DNA of 64,000 nt from Roseiarcus sp963779095 (GTDB taxonomy: Bacteria > Pseudomonadota > Alphaproteobacteria > Rhizobiales > Beijerinckiaceae). The translations under genes were made by a program, and so were the position numbers. The notes under the pieces were generated by a model that saw nothing but the letters and a program-made list of their open reading frames with translations, made no database searches and was not told where the DNA came from. The stretch covers positions 434,001 to 498,000 of the forward strand of contig CAVZWU010000022.1 in the NCBI GenBank assembly GCA_963779095.1, read 5' to 3'. Below are positions 17,816 to 25,550 of this stretch, piece after piece. Each line of letters starts with the position of its first letter. Positions within the stretch are counted from its first letter, which is position 1.

Positions 17816-19531
17816 TCAGTAGGTCTTGCCGCCGAGCATCTGGAAGTGCTCGACGACCGGACCAAGCGACAAAGCGGGGAAATATTGCAGGAGATAGAGG
17901 ATGACGATCACCCCGACGAGCAGCCCGACGAAGAGCGGGCCGTCGGTCGGGAAAGTGCCGGCCGAGGCCGGGATCTTCTTTTTCGCCGCCAGCGATCCAG
18001 CGAGCGCCAGACCGGGATCACATAAGCGAAGCGGCCGAGCAGCATCGCGATGCCGAGGGTCGTGTTGAACCAGAGCGTATTGCCGTTCAAGCCCGGCGAA
18101 GGCTGAGCCGTTGTTGGCGTTGGCCGAAGCGAAGGCGTAGATGATCTCGGAGAGCCCATGCGGGCCGGTATTGTTCAGACTGTCGAGCGCCGTCTGCAGC
18201 AGCACGGACGCGCCGGAGAAGCCGAGCACGACGAGCGGATAGATCAGCACCGCCAGCATTGCGAGCTTCATCTCGCGCGTTTCGATCTTCTTGCCGAGAT
18301 ATTCGGGCGTGCGGCCGACCATCAGCCCGGCGACGAACACCGCGATGATCGCGAGAACGAGGAACCCGTAAAGTCCCGCGCCGACGCCGCCCGGCCAGAT
18401 GCAGCCCGCGAGAAGGTTGAACATCGGGACCATCCCGCCGAGAGGGGTCATCAGAATCGTGCATGGTGTTGACCGACGCCGGTGCTGGTGCCGGACGTGG
18501 CGGTCGATGAAGAACGCCGACATCGCCTGGCCGAAGCGGATCTCCTTGCCCTCGAGATTGCCCGCCGACGGGTCGACGCCCAGCGCGGTCAGAATCGGAT
18601 TGCCGGCGGTCTCCGCCCAATAGGCGACGCCGACGCCGACGATGAGAAAGACGGCCATCGCCGCCAGAATCGCGCGACCCTGGCGGATATCGCCGACCAC
18701 GCGGCCGAACACGAGAACCGAGGCGATCGGGATGAGCAAGGAGCGCCCAGATCTCGATGAGGTTGGTCCAGGCGTTCGGGTTCTCGAACGGATGCGCGGA
18801 ATTGGCGTTGAAGAAGCCGCCGCCGTTGGTGCCGAGCTCCTTGATGATCTCCTGGCTGGCGACCGGCCCGATCGAAATGGTCTGCTTCGCCCCTTCGAGC
18901 GTCATCGCTTCGACCGCGCCGGCGAGGGTCTGCGGCATGCCGAGAGCGACGAGCACCAAAGCGCCGACGAACGAGATCGGCAGAAGAATGTAGAGCGTGA
19001 CGCGGGTCATATCGACCCAGAAATTGCCGACAGTCGTCGCGCACGAGCGTGCAAAGCCGCGCACCAGAGCGAAGGCCATCGCCAGTCCCGTCGCCGCCGA
19101 CACGAAGTTGTGCACGGTGAGGCCGAGCATCTGGGTCAGATGGCTCATCGTGGTCTCGCCGCCGTAGTTCTGCCAGTTGGTGTTGGTGATGAAGCTCACC
19201 GAGGTGTTGAAGGCGAGGTCCGGCGGCACGGCGTCGAAGCCGCGCGGATTGAGCGGCAGAAAGCTCTGCAGCCGCTGCAAGGCGTAGAGCGACAGGAATC
19301 CGGCGATCGAAAAGGCGACCATCGCCATCGTGTAGGCGAACCAGTCCTGCTCGCGCGCCGGGTCGACGCCGGCCAAGCCGGTAAAAGCCGCGTTCGACCG
19401 GTCCGAGAATCGGGCCGAGAAGGTTCGCTCGCCTGCGTAAGACGCGCGCGATGAAAGTCGCTCAGCGGGATGGCGCAGATCACAACCAGCGCGAGCACCA
19501 GCGCGATCTGCGCCCAGCCGACAAGCGTCAT
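17816..19531 (-). CDS. kdpA: KdpA, potassium-translocating subunit (about eight frameshifts as read)
   Basis: Joined across frames, the region gives a ~569-residue KdpA. It starts MTLVGWAQIALVLALVVICA and has filter-region motifs NTSVSFITNTNWQNYGGE, ELGTNGGGFFNANSAHPF, TSGTSTGSVNTMHDS and NNGSAFAGLNGNT, ending MLGGKTY. KdpA forms the ion channel-like part of KdpFABC. By my reading one base is inserted near 19455, 19378, 18738, 18520, 18495, 18468 and 18091 and one is lost near 18002, a net of +6, which keeps the overall length divisible by three. All four filter motifs survive in one frame or another, so the gene is probably intact in the organism and mis-read here. Confidence 0.88.
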
Positions 19532-19546
19532 CGCATGTCCCTCGGA

Positions 19547-19633
19547 TTAGAATTTTTCGGGATGGATGAGGGTGTAGAGCAGGTACAGGCCGAGGCAGAC
19601 GGCGACGACCAGCCCGACGAGCGGTTCGGTCAT
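19547..19633 (-). CDS. kdpF: KdpF, small stabilising subunit
   Basis: A 28-residue single-helix peptide starting MTEPLVGLVVAVCLGLYLLY and ending LIHPEKF, stop TAA at 19547-19549. It matches KdpF in length, in its one membrane helix and in the terminal HPEKF-type motif. It lies 15 bases upstream of kdpA. KdpF stabilises the KdpABC complex in the inner membrane. AGAAGG upstream of the ATG serves as ribosome site. Confidence 0.93.
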   Translation of the reverse strand: MTEPLVGLVVAVCLGLYLLYTLIHPEKF

Positions 19634-19646
19634 GGGCCCGGCCTTC

Positions 19647-19730
19647 TCAAATCCGCTGCAACGCAGCGGCGTAGAGCGCCGTCACCGCCAGGATACCAAC
19701 TCCTAGAAGGACGAATGCCAAGTCAATCAT
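19647..19730 (-). CDS. Tiny membrane protein leading the kdp operon
   Basis: A 27-residue peptide (starts MIDLAFVLLGVGILAVTALY, ends AALQRI) that is one membrane helix with a short basic tail. It starts at 19730 with a strong GGAGG site five bases upstream and ends 13 bases before the kdpF ATG. Small single-helix ORFs sit in front of kdpF in other proteobacteria, so this is probably a translated member of the operon. Whether it binds KdpFABC or acts as a leader peptide is not known. Confidence 0.65.
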   Translation of the reverse strand: MIDLAFVLLGVGILAVTALYAAALQRI

Positions 19731-20030
19731 GGAAGCCTCCGTTCGAGGCCTTTAACTTGGCGACGCTCGTGCAAAGTCTCGATAAGGAATCGCATGCTGA
19801 AGCGCAAAGATTTCCATAAAGCTGCTGAACTTCACCCAATCGACGTTGAGCATGTCGCCGGGAGGCTGCGCCCAAGCGTCTCCCGATCCTGCCGCGCTGG
19901 ATCCTGCGTTCACCTTCCTTTTCGCGAAACACTGATTTGAAGGTCACCAAGGGCGCTTGGGGCATTTGACTTTTGACATTCTCGCCTGCTCAGTGGTCTC
20001 TCGATTTCCCGTTCGCGGAGCGCAGAGCCC
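19731..20030. promoter_or_regulatory. Divergent region between kdp operon and cytochrome c gene
   Basis: 300 bases separating the minus-strand kdp operon from a plus-strand cytochrome gene. It should hold the kdp promoter and KdpE sites on one side and the cytochrome promoter on the other. I cannot pick out a convincing -35/-10 pair or KdpE box by eye. A ribosome site GGAGG is at 19736-19740 on the minus strand. Confidence 0.45.
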
Positions 20031-20606
20031 ATGTTTAAAGGGATCGTAATAGGAATCGTTCTCGCGATGATCGTTGGCGTAGGCGGAGGCTATATTGCTG
20101 TCGTGAGTGGGGCCATTCCGGCCAATGCCGACGCCCAGCCAGGTCCAATTGAGCAATGGCTTGCCGGAACGTCGCTGCAAGCGACGTTGAATTCGCAGGC
20201 TCCGAAGGAAGCAAACCCAGTCGCGCCAACCGACGCAAACCTGATCGATGGTATCCGGCTGTACGGCCAGAATTGCGCCATTTGTCACGGTTCGGCCAAT
20301 GGGGAAAAGTCGGCCTCTTGGATCGCCAAGGGCGAATATCCAGCGCCGCCTCAGTTGGCCAGCGACGGGGTCGAAGATGATCCAGAAGGTTGGACGTTTT
20401 GGAAAATCAAACATGGCATTCGCCTGACTGGAATGCCATCGTGGAAGGATGCTCTAGACGATAAGCAGATTTGGACCTTGGCCCTATTCTTGAAGCACAT
20501 GGATAAACTTCCGCCAGCTGCCGATGCGGAATGGAAAGCACTCCCGGCGCCCAATCCGGGTCCAGCATCGATCAATAACTCGACGCCGCCAAAATCGGGC
20601 GGATAA
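20031..20606 (+). CDS. Membrane-anchored c-type cytochrome
   Basis: A 191-residue protein with an N-terminal membrane helix (VIGIVLAMIVGVGGGYIAVV) and no clear cleavage site, followed by a linker and a single-haem class I cytochrome domain. The haem-binding CAICH is near residue 83 and the likely axial Met is in GIRLTGMPSWKD near 130. WTLALFLKHMDKLP forms the C-terminal helix. It would act on the periplasmic face as an electron carrier. Codon use looks less GC-rich than the neighbours, which may hint at acquisition. It is directly followed by an IS element, and no partner oxidase is adjacent. Confidence 0.85.
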   Translation: MFKGIVIGIVLAMIVGVGGGYIAVVSGAIPANADAQPGPIEQWLAGTSLQATLNSQAPKEANPVAPTDANLIDGIRLYGQNCAICHGSANGEKSASWIAKGEYPAPPQLASDGVEDDPEGWTFWKIKHGIRLTGMPSWKDALDDKQIWTLALFLKHMDKLPPAADAEWKALPAPNPGPASINNSTPPKSGG

Positions 20607-20695
20607 TGTCGCCGGAGGAACACTTCAGTTAATCGGGTTGGATGGCGGCGCGCCAGCGTTTTGGGTGCGAACGACGGGATTTTATCGACAGCAAG

Positions 20696-20699
20696 CTAG
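20696..20699. repeat. CTAG target-site duplication, left copy
   Basis: CTAG directly abuts the left inverted repeat of the IS1380-family element; its partner is at 22321-22324 against the right repeat. Confidence 0.75.
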
Positions 20700-22320
20700 C
20701 CGGCATTATGCATCGCCCTGACGATTGCTGCATGGCTTTCGGCGCGATTGCGTGATTTCGGCTGAGTGTGGACGCACCGGTTCCGTTCCGGCTTTGGGGC
20801 CAGATTTTCGGTTGGCGGCGGTTTGCGGGTTGACGGGACGGGTTTGCGTTTTGGGGCGTCACGCCCCGTCGCTCATGTGACGAGGCGCGGTATGCGTTCC
20901 AGAGCGAGGCGCAGGATATTCTGCGCCGAGCATGAGGTCGGCAAGTGCACGCGGATTATCGTCTTCATTTCGACGACGCGAGCGGCGATCTTGATGAGAC
21001 GCAGGCGCAAGGTGTCGAACTGCGCGACGCGCCACATCGAGCGCTTCGGCATCGATATGCGAAGCCCCCACATCAGCCAGTAGGCGCCGGCGTGGATGAA
21101 GAGACGGAACTGGTTGGCTGTCGCCTTTGTGCAGGACGTGCGGTCCGCCGCCAGATGCGTCTTCCAGGACTTGATATGGTTTTCGGCTTGGCCGCGTCGG
21201 CAATAGACGTCTTCGTAAAGCCGGCGCGCGTTGCGATGCGTGAGATTGGTGACGACGAAGCGGGTGTCGGGCCCTTCCGCGCTGACTTCGACGCGGGCGA
21301 TGATGCGCTCGACCCGGCTCCAACTTTTCGCGCCGTCGAAGAACTCCTTGAAGCGGCGAAGCTTGCCGTCGCGCGACGCGGCCTCGAACCGCGCCTTCGT
21401 GCTGGCTTCGAGATCGGCGACATGACGACGCAAGGTCGTGGTCGGCGCGACGCCGAGGATGTAGTCGAGGCCGTTGGCGCGACACCAGTCGAGAACCTCG
21501 GGGCCGCAATAGTGGCTGTCACCGCGAAGCAGGATCTCGGTGTGGGGCCAATGAGCCCGGATCGCGCGCAACAGCCGGCGGAGAAAAGGCTTGATCTCCT
21601 TACCGCCCGGTCGTTTGGCGGGACGAAGCACCGCGGTGATGAAACGGCCCTCGCCGTCGAACACCACAATCGGCTGAAATCCGTATTCGTCGTAGTGGGC
21701 GTTGAACAACCGCAGTTGCTGGCCGCCGTGGACCGCGTCGAACGTGTCGTCGATATCGAGCGTGATCCGTTTGGGAACCTTAGCGAACGACCCGCAATAG
21801 AGGTCGACCATCGCGCGACCCATCCGCAACAGGGCGCGAACGTCCGGCAGGTTCTCCAATCGCGAGATCGTCGACTGCGAGCACAACTCCCGATCCGACG
21901 GCGTCAGATCGAGCGCCATCTTGAACATCGGGTCGCGGCGCAGGGAATTGGCGTCGATCCCGTCCTCGTACCCGGCGCTGATCATCAGCAGCCGAAAGCG
22001 AATGACGTCCGCCACGCCGTGGGTGATCTGCTCCGGCGCCCGAGGATCAACCACGCACGCGGCAAGCCGGTCCGCGACCCGAAGACGCTGTTCGATCTCA
22101 CGCAACGCCAGGACGCCGCCGTCCGACGACAAGAGCCCGCCGTCGAATTTGACCACAACCGATTTGCCAGAAACCGGTGACAGACCGGGCAGCGGCAGCA
22201 TAGGATCGTTCATGGCGGGTGTGGCTCGGTTCAAGTTGCGTGAATCGGCTTCGACAACCAGATTCTACGCAAAATCAGCTCCTTAGCCTATACCCGCCAA
22301 CCCGCCATGAATAATGCGGG
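20700..22320 (-). mobile_element. IS1380-family insertion sequence, complete
   Basis: A 1621-base element bounded by near-perfect 18-base inverted repeats: CCGGCATTATGCATCGCC at 20700-20717, and CCCGCATTATTCATGGCG read inward from 22320 (4 mismatches). It is flanked on both sides by the four-base direct repeat CTAG (20696-20699 and 22321-22324). One transposase gene fills it. A four-base target duplication is normal for this family. The ends and gene being intact suggest a recent and possibly active insertion. Confidence 0.9.
20873..22234 (-). CDS. IS1380-family transposase
   Basis: A 453-residue DDE transposase of the IS1380/IS1247 type. It has the N-terminal VVKFDGGLLSSDGGVLALREIE block, SQSTISRLEN, the catalytic-region segments ITLDIDDTFDAVHGGQQL and LLRGDSHYCGPEVLDW, then the C-terminal CRRGQAENHIKSWKTHLAADR and FRLFIHAGAYWLMWGLR. 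Length is normal and the frame uninterrupted. It catalyses cut-and-paste movement of the surrounding element. Confidence 0.93.
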   Translation of the reverse strand: MNRATPAMNDPMLPLPGLSPVSGKSVVVKFDGGLLSSDGGVLALREIEQRLRVADRLAACVVDPRAPEQITHGVADVIRFRLLMISAGYEDGIDANSLRRDPMFKMALDLTPSDRELCSQSTISRLENLPDVRALLRMGRAMVDLYCGSFAKVPKRITLDIDDTFDAVHGGQQLRLFNAHYDEYGFQPIVVFDGEGRFITAVLRPAKRPGGKEIKPFLRRLLRAIRAHWPHTEILLRGDSHYCGPEVLDWCRANGLDYILGVAPTTTLRRHVADLEASTKARFEAASRDGKLRRFKEFFDGAKSWSRVERIIARVEVSAEGPDTRFVVTNLTHRNARRLYEDVYCRRGQAENHIKSWKTHLAADRTSCTKATANQFRLFIHAGAYWLMWGLRISMPKRSMWRVAQFDTLRLRLIKIAARVVEMKTIIRVHLPTSCSAQNILRLALERIPRLVT

Positions 22321-22324
22321 CTAG
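22321..22324. repeat. CTAG target-site duplication, right copy
   Basis: CTAG directly abuts the right inverted repeat of the IS1380-family element, matching the left copy at 20696-20699. Confidence 0.75.
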
Positions 22325-22786
22325 GCCGACCGTCCCATCGCCTCATGCACCGTCGCAACGCCATAGCGACCGCGGCCCGTTCCGCCCGCCTGATCTTGCG
22401 TCTGACGACGCCGAGTTGGTCATTTTCTCCTCACGCCCCCGCGGCGCCCACGCCTCGCTCAAGGCGCGGATCAGCCCGTCGACTTCACTATGCCGCGCAG
22501 GCGCAAACGGCCTTAAAGATCGAAGCGCGGGCGCATGAGTTCCGGCCTGAACGATCGGCCTCAACACTGATCACGAAAACGTGAACGACGCTGCTTCATC
22601 CCAACCAGGAGTGCGCCCGTATGGCTGAGGCGGGGCATGCCGCCTCGCCAGTCGTTCGGGGGTCCAGCCCCAAGAAATACCGGCCGGCCGTAACGCAAGT
22701 CTCAGGCGAAACGAACGAGGATGCGTGGCGGTTTCTCGCCACGTCCGGCGCCGCCTTGCGGCGCTCCCCGTTGGAGGATTCTCCCC
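22325..22786. other. 460-base region with no supported gene
   Basis: This lies between the IS element and the MxKDx gene. The short open frames on both strands look like nothing known and have poor start sites. It should contain the promoter of the MxKDx gene in its last ~80 bases. The GCATGCC-centred dyad near 22631-22648 (GGCGGGGCATGCCGCC) is the only symmetry I see. Confidence 0.35.
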
Positions 22787-22988
22787 ATGACCAGGATGTT
22801 CCTGCTTTCCGTCCCGCTGCTTGCGTTCGGCGTTCTCTTCGTGCCTCCCCGCCCAAGCGGAAGACACGATGATGAAGAAGGACGAGATGCACATGTCGAA
22901 GCCCGCGCATCACATGAAAAAAGACGCGATGATGCATAAGGACTCGATGAAGAAGGATACGATGATGAAGGACGACACGCAGAAATAA
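22787..22988 (+). CDS. Pentapeptide MxKDx-repeat secreted protein (one frameshift as read)
   Basis: Starts at ATG 22787, nine bases after GGAGG, with a signal peptide MTRMFLLSVPLLAFGVLF. Removing one C from the CCCC run near 22850 joins it to PAQA-EDTMMKKDEMHMSK and the repeats HMKKD, MMHKD, SMKKD and TMMKDD, ending QK and TAA at 22986-22988. This matches the small exported MxKDx-repeat family, whose function is unknown although the Met/Lys/Asp/His content suggests metal binding. As read, the first frame leaves the repeat frame after the signal peptide. The length is one over a multiple of three, consistent with a single insertion. Confidence 0.72.
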
Positions 22989-23092
22989 CGCGGTAACCCG
23001 CCCGCCCGCGCTCAGAGCAAATCGCCAATGGGTCGAACACGATCGTCATGATCGGCCACGTCCCCGCGGGGTCAAGCCCACGGGCGCGGCTC

Positions 23093-23449
23093 TTAATTTT
23101 CAAGCCACCGGGTCGCCTCGCCTTCATCGCCCTTACCGAATACCCTCACCTCTGGGTGAAGGAGGACCTTGACCGCGCCGACGAGCCAGCGCTGCCAGTC
23201 GTATCGCACGATGATTGCGATGCGCTCCACCTTTTGTTGATGGGCCTTGACGAATGTCACGTGTTTTTCGACGGCCTTTATATTCTCCCAGCCGTCCAAA
23301 CGGGAAGCATCGATAAGTAACCTGATGTGGCCGCTTTGCTTTATGATGGCCTCGACCTGCGGGGCCAACTCTACGAAGTCGTCTGCGTTCAATTTCTCCG
23401 GTGCAATGATCTTTAGCACGCCTGGAGCGATGATACCTGTCTTGATCAT
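23093..23449 (-). CDS. STAS/SpoIIAA-like domain protein
   Basis: A 118-residue single-domain protein beginning MIKTGIIAPGVLKIIAPEKL; an upstream start at 23485 would add 12 residues. The central block IRLLIDASRLDGWENIKAVEKHVTFVKAH and the end LHPEVRVFGKGDEGEATRWLEN match the small SpoIIAA-like (DUF3478-type) family, which has a STAS-like fold with an amphipathic helix. These proteins are thought to bind lipids or membranes, but no precise role is known. It converges on the MxKDx gene and shares strand with the BON gene behind it. Confidence 0.72.
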   Translation of the reverse strand: MIKTGIIAPGVLKIIAPEKLNADDFVELAPQVEAIIKQSGHIRLLIDASRLDGWENIKAVEKHVTFVKAHQQKVERIAIIVRYDWQRWLVGAVKVLLHPEVRVFGKGDEGEATRWLEN

Positions 23450-23524
23450 AAAGGGGCTCGCGTTAGAGGCAGCTACATCGCACAACCCGCCGACGGGCGG
23501 CGCTCGCTAAAGGGCTTTAAATGA

Positions 23525-23826
23525 CTAGATATGGGATCGTGCGGCGCGGATCCCGTGCTCCACGGTGATGAGATTGGTGATCCCAATGACGCCCGGCGTG
23601 GTGGATGCGCAGTGCTCCGCCCACTCGCTCTGGGAGTCGTGCGCGACCTTACCGCTAAGCACGGCGGATCCATGGCTGACCTCAACTTTCACCTGATCTT
23701 GAGGTACGCCGGGATGTCGATGCAGGGCATTGAGGACAGCCGCGAGGATCGCATCGTCGGCAGAAGTGTCGCCATAGGGATAGCACAGATGGCCGTCGTT
23801 TCTTCGAACATCGGGGGGTCATGCAT
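23525..23826 (-). CDS. BON-domain protein, frame interrupted near its start as read
   Basis: On the minus strand from about 23780 to the TAG at 23525-23527 the frame reads SADDAILAAVLNALHRHPG, then VPQDQVKVEVSHGSAVLSGK, and a GVIGITNLITVEHG end. This is a BON (OsmY-like) domain with its typical amphipathic helix, beta pair and ITNLI terminus. That frame has no ATG. Strong ribosome-site sequence GAGGAGG (23828-23834) with ATG at 23826 and 23822 lies upstream in other frames, so one base is probably missing near 23770. BON proteins bind membranes or phospholipids under osmotic stress. The neighbouring STAS-like and MxKDx genes support a small stress-protein group. Confidence 0.6.
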
Positions 23827-23834
23827 TCCTCCTC

Positions 23835-24339
23835 ATAGACAGAGACGACCACACGCCTCTGCGGATTCCCAACCTGTGACAGAAGTGCATTAGCCCAATC
23901 GAGCCATCACGTCTTGATCTAGATCATTAGACGACGATGGCTCTGGAGTTTGGGAGCAGTCGGATGACAATTCAAAACCCACCGCCACCAACCGGCAGCG
24001 AGGCCCCCGGAGAAGGGTAACGCGCCACTCCCAAAAGCTCCCGATTTTTAGCAAAACGCAATCGTGCAGAAATCTGATTTCCGCGCCATGTCGACCTCGC
24101 GCTAGGGCCGAAACCGGACCGAGATCCCATTTCGGCCCTGGGCGATTTGTCAGACGATGCCTTGTGTAAAGCAGAATATAATGCTATAGATTTTCAATCG
24201 TCGGAATCCGGCCCCGGAGCCTCGGGCGGCGGAGCGAGCGAGCGAAGGAGAGAAAGAATGGTTGTCCGGGCCGACGCGGGCGCAACCTGGAAGGCGAGTT
24301 GAGAAGCGCGGCGGATTTTTTTACTTTTTTACTCCAACT
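23835..24339. other. Low-GC intergenic region with a hairpin
   Basis: No gene is supported over about 500 bases. The segment contains AT-rich stretches (around 24170-24200 and 24310-24335) and a perfect 10-base stem AGGGCCGAAA / TTTCGGCCCT at 24104-24113 and 24130-24139 with a 16-base loop. The composition is clearly lower in GC than the flanks. Confidence 0.45.
24104..24139. repeat. 10-bp perfect stem, 16-base loop hairpin
   Basis: AGGGCCGAAA at 24104-24113 pairs exactly with TTTCGGCCCT at 24130-24139. There is no T-run beyond it on either strand, so it is not a standard terminator. Confidence 0.45.
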
Positions 24340-24436
24340 GGCCGTAACCCATTGAAAAGTCCAGATTCGAAAAAATAAACGCTAGTAAATTGGAGTCAAT
24401 TTACTAGCGTTTAGGCGCGTTTATTGGCGTTTACGC
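24340..24436 (-). repeat. Interspersed ~100-bp repeat, copy 1 (TAAACGC units + hairpin + conserved tail)
   Basis: Read on the minus strand it begins GCGTAAACGCCAATAAACGC, then GCGCC and a perfect 17-bp stem TAAACGCTAGTAAATTG (24376-24392 pairing with 24397-24413, loop of 4). After the stem comes ATTTTTTCGAATC and a tail ACTTTTCAATGGGTTACGGC. A second copy at 49493-49600 is nearly identical but has one extra ten-base unit. The copy starts ~65 bases after the LigJ gene's stop, in the same direction, and the stem plus T-run would make a good rho-independent terminator for that unit. Confidence 0.85.
24376..24413 (-). terminator. Hairpin with T-run downstream of the ligJ unit
   Basis: A perfect 17-bp stem with a four-base loop is followed on the minus strand by ATTTTTTC. 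It lies about 90 bases past the LigJ stop codon in the direction of transcription. It is part of the interspersed repeat. Confidence 0.6.
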
Positions 24437-24502
24437 GCGTTTATTGCGGAGCCGGATTCACGCGCCGGTTGTATCGGCGGGCTCCCCTCGGGGATGGCGC
24501 GG

Positions 24503-25531
24503 CTATCGCCCCTGCGCCTTCAGGGCCTGGTCGAGGCGCGGATAGACCCGCCGGGCGTTGCCCTCGTAGACCTTATGGCGGGCCTCGGGGCTCAGGTTTC
24601 CCGTTGCCTCGATGTAGCGCCTGGTGTCGTCATAGTGATGGCCGGTTTCGGGATCGATGCCGCGCACCGCGCCGATCATCTCGCTGGCGAACAGGATGTT
24701 GTCGACCGGGATCACCTTGGTCAGAAGGTCGACGCCCGGCTGATGATAGACGCAGGTGTCAAAGAAGACGTTCCTGAGCAGCTGCTCGGTGAGCAGCGGC
24801 TTCTTCAGTTCCTGCGCAAGGCCGCGATAACGGCCCCAGTGATAGGGCGCGGCGCCGCCGCCGTGCGGGACGACGAAGCGGAGGGTCGGGAAGTCCTTGA
24901 ACAGCTCTCCTTGAATGAACTGCATGACTGCCGTCGTGTCGGCGTTGATGTAATGGGCGCCGGTAGTGTGGAAAGCGGGGTTGCAGCTGGTCGAGACATG
25001 CACCATCGCCGGAATGTCCCACTCGACCATCTTCTCGTAGATCGGATACCAGGGCCGGTCGGTGAGCGGCGGACTTGTCCAGTGGCCGCCGGACGGATCG
25101 GGGTTCAGGTTGATGGCGACGAAACCGTAGTCCCGGACGCATTTCTCGAGCTCAGGGATACAGGTCTTCGGGTCGACGCCCGGGCTCTGCGGCAGCATCG
25201 CCGCGGCGATGAAATGGTCGGGGAACAGTTTCGAGACGCGGAAGATGAGCTCATTGCAGATCGAAGCCCAGGTGGAGCTTATGGCGAAATCGCCGATGTG
25301 ATGGGCCATGAAGCTGGCGCGGGGCGAAAAGATGGTGAGATCCGAGCCCCGCTCCTTCATGAACTTGAGCTGGTTCGCCTCGATCAACTCGCGAAGCTCG
25401 TCGTCGCTGATCTTGAGCTCCGCGACCTTGGGCGCCTGCGCAGGGTCCTTGATGCCGGCGATCTGCCGGTTGCGCCATGCCTCGAGCGCCTTGGGAGCGG
25501 TCGTATAATGCCCGTGGCAATCGATGATCAT
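24503..25531 (-). CDS. ligJ: 4-oxalomesaconate hydratase, amidohydrolase superfamily
   Basis: A 342-residue TIM-barrel amidohydrolase of LigJ length (about 340). The metal site motif is IIDCHGHYTTAPKAL at residues 2-16, followed by IFSPRASFMAHH, the central HVSTSCNPAFHTTG, VVPHGGGAAPYHWGR with metal/catalytic His, and the C-terminal ILFASEMIGAVRGIDPETGHHYDD. LigJ hydrates 4-oxalomesaconate to 4-carboxy-4-hydroxy-2-oxoadipate in the protocatechuate 4,5-cleavage (and gallate) pathway. ATG 25531 is chosen because it follows the upstream gene's stop by 19 bases and directly precedes the metal motif. The ring-cleaving dioxygenase and aldolase are not in the window. Confidence 0.88.
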   Translation of the reverse strand: MIIDCHGHYTTAPKALEAWRNRQIAGIKDPAQAPKVAELKISDDELRELIEANQLKFMKERGSDLTIFSPRASFMAHHIGDFAISSTWASICNELIFRVSKLFPDHFIAAAMLPQSPGVDPKTCIPELEKCVRDYGFVAINLNPDPSGGHWTSPPLTDRPWYPIYEKMVEWDIPAMVHVSTSCNPAFHTTGAHYINADTTAVMQFIQGELFKDFPTLRFVVPHGGGAAPYHWGRYRGLAQELKKPLLTEQLLRNVFFDTCVYHQPGVDLLTKVIPVDNILFASEMIGAVRGIDPETGHHYDDTRRYIEATGNLSPEARHKVYEGNARRVYPRLDQALKAQGR

Positions 25532-25550
25532 AGGCGCGTCTCTTTCGGAT

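Noticed and set aside
17816..19531. Programmed ribosomal frameshifting in kdpA
   Set aside because: About eight sites in one gene with no slippery sequences, and similar breaks in unrelated genes, point to sequence error.
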